Assembly: GCA_023417735.1 (NCBI GenBank)
Contig: JAEZEK010000294.1
Coordinates: 1 to 9,808 of the forward strand
From: Pseudomonadota bacterium
GTDB taxonomy: Bacteria > Pseudomonadota > Alphaproteobacteria > Rhizobiales > Afifellaceae
DNA: 9,808 nucleotides
Direction of reading: 5' to 3'
The notes under the pieces were generated by a model. It was given only the letters and a program-made list of their open reading frames with translations. It was not told the origin of the DNA and ran no database searches. Made by a program: the position numbers and the translations under genes. Below are positions 7,174 through 9,808 of the stretch, one piece after another. Every line of letters starts with the position of its first letter. Position 1 is the first letter of the stretch.

Positions 7174-7187
7174 CCGCAGCCCTGCGG
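7174..7187 (+). terminator. Weak candidate terminator after ribF
   Basis: The sequence CCGCAGCCCTGCGG forms a 5-bp stem with a 4-nt loop, 21 nt after the ribF stop, followed by a pyrimidine-rich CTCTTCC but no T-run. It sits just before the groES promoter, where a terminator would be useful, but the stem is short. Confidence 0.3.
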
Positions 7188-7199
7188 CTCTTCCACCCG

Positions 7200-7228
7200 T
7201 TGACAAGTCCGGGCGCCGCATCTATCTC
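7200..7228 (+). promoter_or_regulatory. groESL promoter
   Basis: A perfect -35 TTGACA (7200-7205) is followed after 17 nt by TATCTC (7223-7228). Transcription would begin around 7235, so the CIRCE operator covers the start site. The -10 region also reads TCTATCT (7221-7227), close to the CYTATNT form reported for alphaproteobacterial RpoH promoters, so recognition by both the housekeeping and heat-shock sigma factors is possible (inference). Confidence 0.75.
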
Positions 7229-7237
7229 CACGCCGCA

Positions 7238-7264
7238 TTAGCACTCGCTTCGGCTGAGTGCTAC
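7238..7264 (+). promoter_or_regulatory. CIRCE operator (HrcA binding site)
   Basis: The inverted repeat TTAGCACTC (7238-7246), nine-nucleotide spacer (7247-7255) and GAGTGCTAC (7256-7264) matches the CIRCE consensus TTAGCACTC-N9-GAGTGCTAA at all but the last base. CIRCE is bound by the repressor HrcA, whose folding depends on GroEL, so free GroEL shuts down its own operon and heat shock releases it. Its position, overlapping the predicted transcription start and about 50 nt before groES, is standard. No hrcA gene is in the window. Confidence 0.95.
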
Positions 7265-7314
7265 CAGCTCCATTCAGAGGGGCGCGCAAAGCGCCAAGGG
7301 ACGAGAGGGACATC

Positions 7315-7629
7315 ATGAGATTCCGCCCGCTTCATGACCGTGTTGTCGTGCGCCGCGTCGAGTCCGAAGAGCGGACCAAAGGCGGCATCATCATTCCGGA
7401 CACCGCCAAGGAGAAGCCGCAGGAAGGCGAGATCGTCGCCGTCGGCGCCGGCGCCCGCGACGAGAACGGCCAGATCCAGCCGCTCGACGTGAAGGTCGGC
7501 GACCGCGTGCTGTTCGGCAAGTGGTCCGGCACCGAGGTCAAGGTCGACGGTGAAGAGCTCCTGATCATGAAGGAGTCCGACATCATGGGCGTGATCGAGC
7601 AGGGCGCCTCCGCCCGCGCCGCCGCCTGA
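7315..7629 (+). CDS. groES: Co-chaperonin GroES (Hsp10)
   Basis: Seven-subunit lid of the GroEL chamber, which closes over the substrate in an ATP-dependent way. The 104 residues include [14 protein letters not shown] at the start, the mobile loop [21 protein letters not shown] at about 16-36 with the GGIII segment that docks to GroEL, the roof-loop area [10 protein letters not shown] at about 44-53, and [30 protein letters not shown] at the end. Most homologues stop near MGVI; this one carries about ten extra residues ([10 protein letters not shown]), a mild oddity. The start at 7315 is supported by AGGGA (7306-7310) and by homology; an in-frame upstream ATG at 7258 falls within the CIRCE element and is rejected. 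A short GC-rich hairpin (7281-7295) lies in the leader. It is transcribed with groEL, which begins 30 nt downstream. Confidence 0.98.
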   Translation: MRFRPLHDRVVVRRVESEERTKGGIIIPDTAKEKPQEGEIVAVGAGARDENGQIQPLDVKVGDRVLFGKWSGTEVKVDGEELLIMKESDIMGVIEQGASARAAA

Positions 7630-7653
7630 TTCCCGGTTCAGAGACAGAGGTAG

Positions 7654-9297
<1,644 letters not shown>

Positions 9298-9322
9298 GGT
9301 CCGCCAGAGACCTGAGCGATGC

Positions 9323-9348
9323 GAACGGGGCCCCGCAGGGCCCCGTTC
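9323..9348. terminator. Strong hairpin terminator after groEL
   Basis: GAACGGGGCCC (9323-9333) and GGGCCCCGTTC (9338-9348) form a perfect 11-bp stem with a CGCA loop, 25 nt after the groEL stop. The T content afterwards is modest (TGCATTCTG), as is common in GC-rich genomes. It also stands 22 nt past the stop of the convergent gene ending at 9371 and may serve both strands. Confidence 0.82.
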
Positions 9349-9370
9349 TGCATTCTGCGGCCGGTCTCGC

Positions 9371-9808
9371 TCAGATCGAGGCGACCACCTGGCACACGGC
9401 GACCGCGTTCTCAGGATGCGCGCTCGGCGCTGCGAGAATCTCGCCGCAACTCGCCTTCAGCTTCTGGAGATCGGCGGCGCTGATCGTGCTCAGCGCCCCG
9501 CGCAGCGCGTCCGGGCTCATCGAGGCGAGGGACGCGATGTTCGTGGCCGCGCCCGAAGGGACGCCGGCGGCGGTTCCGGGAGCGTTCGGCGCGCCGGGGA
9601 CGTCGGTGCCTAGAGCCGGTGCCGTGCCGGGCAGGCCGGCCGTTCCCGTTCCGCCCGGCAGCGTCGACGAGCCGCCGATCGAGACGTCGGCACCCGCATC
9701 GACGCCGCCGCCGATTGAGGCTTCGGCCCCTGCATCAACGCCGCTGCCGCCGCCGATGGAGGCTTCGGCCCCTGCATCAACGCCGCTGCCGCCGCCGATG
9801 GAGGCTTC
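9371..9808 (-). CDS. Gly/Ala-rich repeat protein, C-terminal part (start beyond window)
   Basis: On the minus strand an open frame enters at the right edge and ends with TGA at 9371-9373, giving the last 145 residues of a protein whose start is outside the window. The visible part begins with tandem repeats EASIGGGSGVDAGA (two identical copies), then a 12-residue copy EASIGGGVDAGA and a decayed DVSIGG. Next comes a Pro/Gly/Thr/Ala-rich low-complexity linker (about residues 47-88). The C-terminal region is compact and helical in character (SMSPDALRGALSTISAADLQKLKASCGEIL...VAVCQVVASI) with two cysteines 18 residues apart (121 and 139 of the visible part). The repeats keep the reading frame (42 bp and 36 bp), which supports coding. 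Repeat plus linker plus a small Cys-containing tail suggests an envelope or surface protein, but the N-terminus needed to test for a signal peptide is missing. I know no function. Confidence 0.78.
   Translation of the reverse strand, partial: EASIGGGSGVDAGAEASIGGGSGVDAGAEASIGGGVDAGADVSIGGSSTLPGGTGTAGLPGTAPALGTDVPGAPNAPGTAAGVPSGAATNIASLASMSPDALRGALSTISAADLQKLKASCGEILAAPSAHPENAVAVCQVVASI
9685..9808 (-). repeat. In-frame tandem repeat, 42-bp unit
   Basis: Two exactly identical 42-bp units (9721-9762 and 9763-9804) are followed by the first 4 bases of a third at the right edge, so the array probably continues outside. A diverged 36-bp unit (9685-9720) precedes them, lacking six bases that encode Gly-Ser. 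All unit lengths are multiples of three, so copy-number change would not shift the frame of the host gene. Confidence 0.9.

Noticed and set aside
9685..9808. A CRISPR-like or intergenic repeat array at the right edge
   Set aside because: The units abut each other without spacers, have lengths divisible by three and lie in frame within an open coding region, so they are protein repeats.

Overview
This window looks like a chromosomal housekeeping segment from a GC-rich alphaproteobacterium, most probably of the Hyphomicrobiales (Rhizobiales). The basis is the high G+C (well above 60% by eye, with strong G/C at third codon positions), the GroES/GroEL sequences with an HrcA-type CIRCE operator, the HIGT form of the IleS signature, and the set of neighbours: an ileS / HAD class IIA / ribF / paired M16 peptidase / groESL neighbourhood typical of that group. 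The genus cannot be fixed from the sequence. I see no tRNA or rRNA gene, insertion sequence, integrase, CRISPR array or phage gene.

Layout. 1-714 (-) is the N-terminal 238 codons of ileS, running off the left edge. 998-1597 (+) is wrbA, an FMN-dependent NAD(P)H:quinone oxidoreductase. 1662-2234 (-) encodes an exported protein of unknown function. 2365-3675 and 3675-5072 (-) are two M16 zinc-peptidase-family genes whose stop and start codons overlap by one base (TGATG). The first in transcription order keeps the HxxEH zinc site, while the second has lost it but keeps the R/Y region. Divergent from these, 5238-6095 (+) encodes a HAD class IIA protein and 6151-7152 (+) encodes bifunctional RibF, which makes FMN and FAD. 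7315-7629 and 7660-9297 (+) are groES and groEL, behind a promoter overlapped by a CIRCE element (7238-7264) and closed by a strong GC-rich hairpin (9323-9348). 9371-9808 (-) is the C-terminal part of a Gly/Ala-rich protein with a 42-bp tandem repeat (14 residues per unit). It has no start codon inside the window.

How the genes fit together. Protein synthesis (ileS), flavin cofactor supply (ribF) and a flavoprotein that uses it (wrbA), envelope proteolysis (the M16 pair) and protein folding (groESL) sit side by side, but only two pairs look like real co-transcribed units: the M16 pair and groES-groEL. HAD-ribF (55-nt gap) is probably a third.

I did not find a clear new multi-gene system. The points most worth a second look are the repeat protein at the right edge, the missing second Asp in the HAD motif, an unusual Pro in GroEL close to the ATPase Asp398, the active/inactive M16 pairing, and a 19-nt element (16/19 identical) found at a similar distance upstream of wrbA and the M16 operon.
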